In this document: in pieces, positions 63,963-64,000 of the stretch
How positions within the stretch are numbered: the first letter of the stretch is position 1
Layout: each line of letters starts with the position of its first letter
Assembly: GCA_029261405.1 (NCBI GenBank)
Contig: JAJDBK010000020.1
Coordinates: forward strand, 1-64,000
Reading direction: 5' to 3'
DNA: 64,000 nucleotides
Source: Nitrospinaceae bacterium
GTDB lineage: Bacteria; Nitrospinota_A; UBA7883; JAJDBK01
The notes under the pieces: generated by a model
The model's database searches: none
What the model saw: only the letters and a program-made list of their open reading frames with translations
What the model was told of the DNA's origin: nothing
Program-made: the position numbers and the translations under genes

Positions 63963-64000
63963 ATGAATGAACTATTATTTGAAATTGGTGTGGAGGAGAT
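63963..64000 (+). CDS. glyS: Glycyl-tRNA synthetase beta subunit, N-terminus only
   Basis: Only 12 codons lie in the window (MNELLFEIGVEE), but this is the highly conserved start of GlyS, the tRNA-binding beta subunit of the tetrameric glycyl-tRNA synthetase. The gene continues past the right edge. Confidence 0.8.
   Translation, partial: MNELLFEIGVEE

Overview
The window reads as a chromosomal segment of a Gram-negative (diderm), probably anaerobic or microaerophilic bacterium of roughly mid GC content. The diderm assignment rests on type IV pilus alignment genes with a PilQ secretin, several lipoproteins, a LapA-LapB-like lipopolysaccharide-assembly protein and a NeuB-type sugar synthase. 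Rubredoxin, a radical-SAM YgiQ protein and a c-heme sensor kinase fit low-oxygen life. The gene set resembles deep-branching Proteobacteria-like phyla (Desulfobacterota, Nitrospinota and similar). I cannot fix the taxon from sequence alone. No rRNA, tRNA or CRISPR array was recognised.

Layout. 1-1.5 kb: decayed IS5-type transposase, then a HepT/MntA toxin-antitoxin pair sitting between ygiQ and a second, diverged copy of the ygiQ 3' end. 1.5-13.8 kb: ygiQ, a PocR-PAS hybrid histidine kinase, typA, the carboxy(nor)spermidine polyamine genes, a 0.7 kb gene-free gap, a Fur-family regulator coupled to ppa, and a lipoprotein. 13.9-24.3 kb: two copies of a small non-autonomous inverted-repeat element (MITE-like) bracket a patatin-like lipase, a NodIJ-like ABC exporter with a coupled 40-codon ORF, a transaldolase, a DUF5989/carbamoyltransferase/SxtJ module, a NeuB-family synthase and an NfeD protease. 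24.3-29.5 kb: an unusual three-gene operon of zinc-ribbon/TPR/membrane proteins including a site-2 protease. 29.5-41.7 kb: sugar nucleotidyltransferase, ychF, an acetyltransferase, then a long minus-strand run (GAF-degenerate GGDEF, mreB, hybrid kinase, Hpt, leuS, FN3 protein, rubredoxin). 41.7-43.4 kb: an IS110-family remnant between two related palindromic repeats, followed by a lone Vsr endonuclease. 43.4-54 kb: phosphodiesterase, XRE regulator, pilMNOPQ with two Ig-like lipoproteins around aroB, and prfB with its programmed frameshift. 54-64 kb: heme-binding sensor kinase, then trpG-trpD-proB-proA-nadD-rsfS-dksA-like-lapAB in a tight operon, a YpdA-like reductase, and the start of glyS.

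Most of the window is housekeeping. The accessory character is concentrated at 0-1.6, 11.5-12.2, 13.8-24.3 and 41.7-43.4 kb. The least familiar items are the zinc-ribbon/S2P operon, the MITE family with captured palindromic tandem repeats, the ygiQ-tail duplication around the toxin-antitoxin pair, the LapA-LapB fusion and the small ORF coupled to the ABC exporter.
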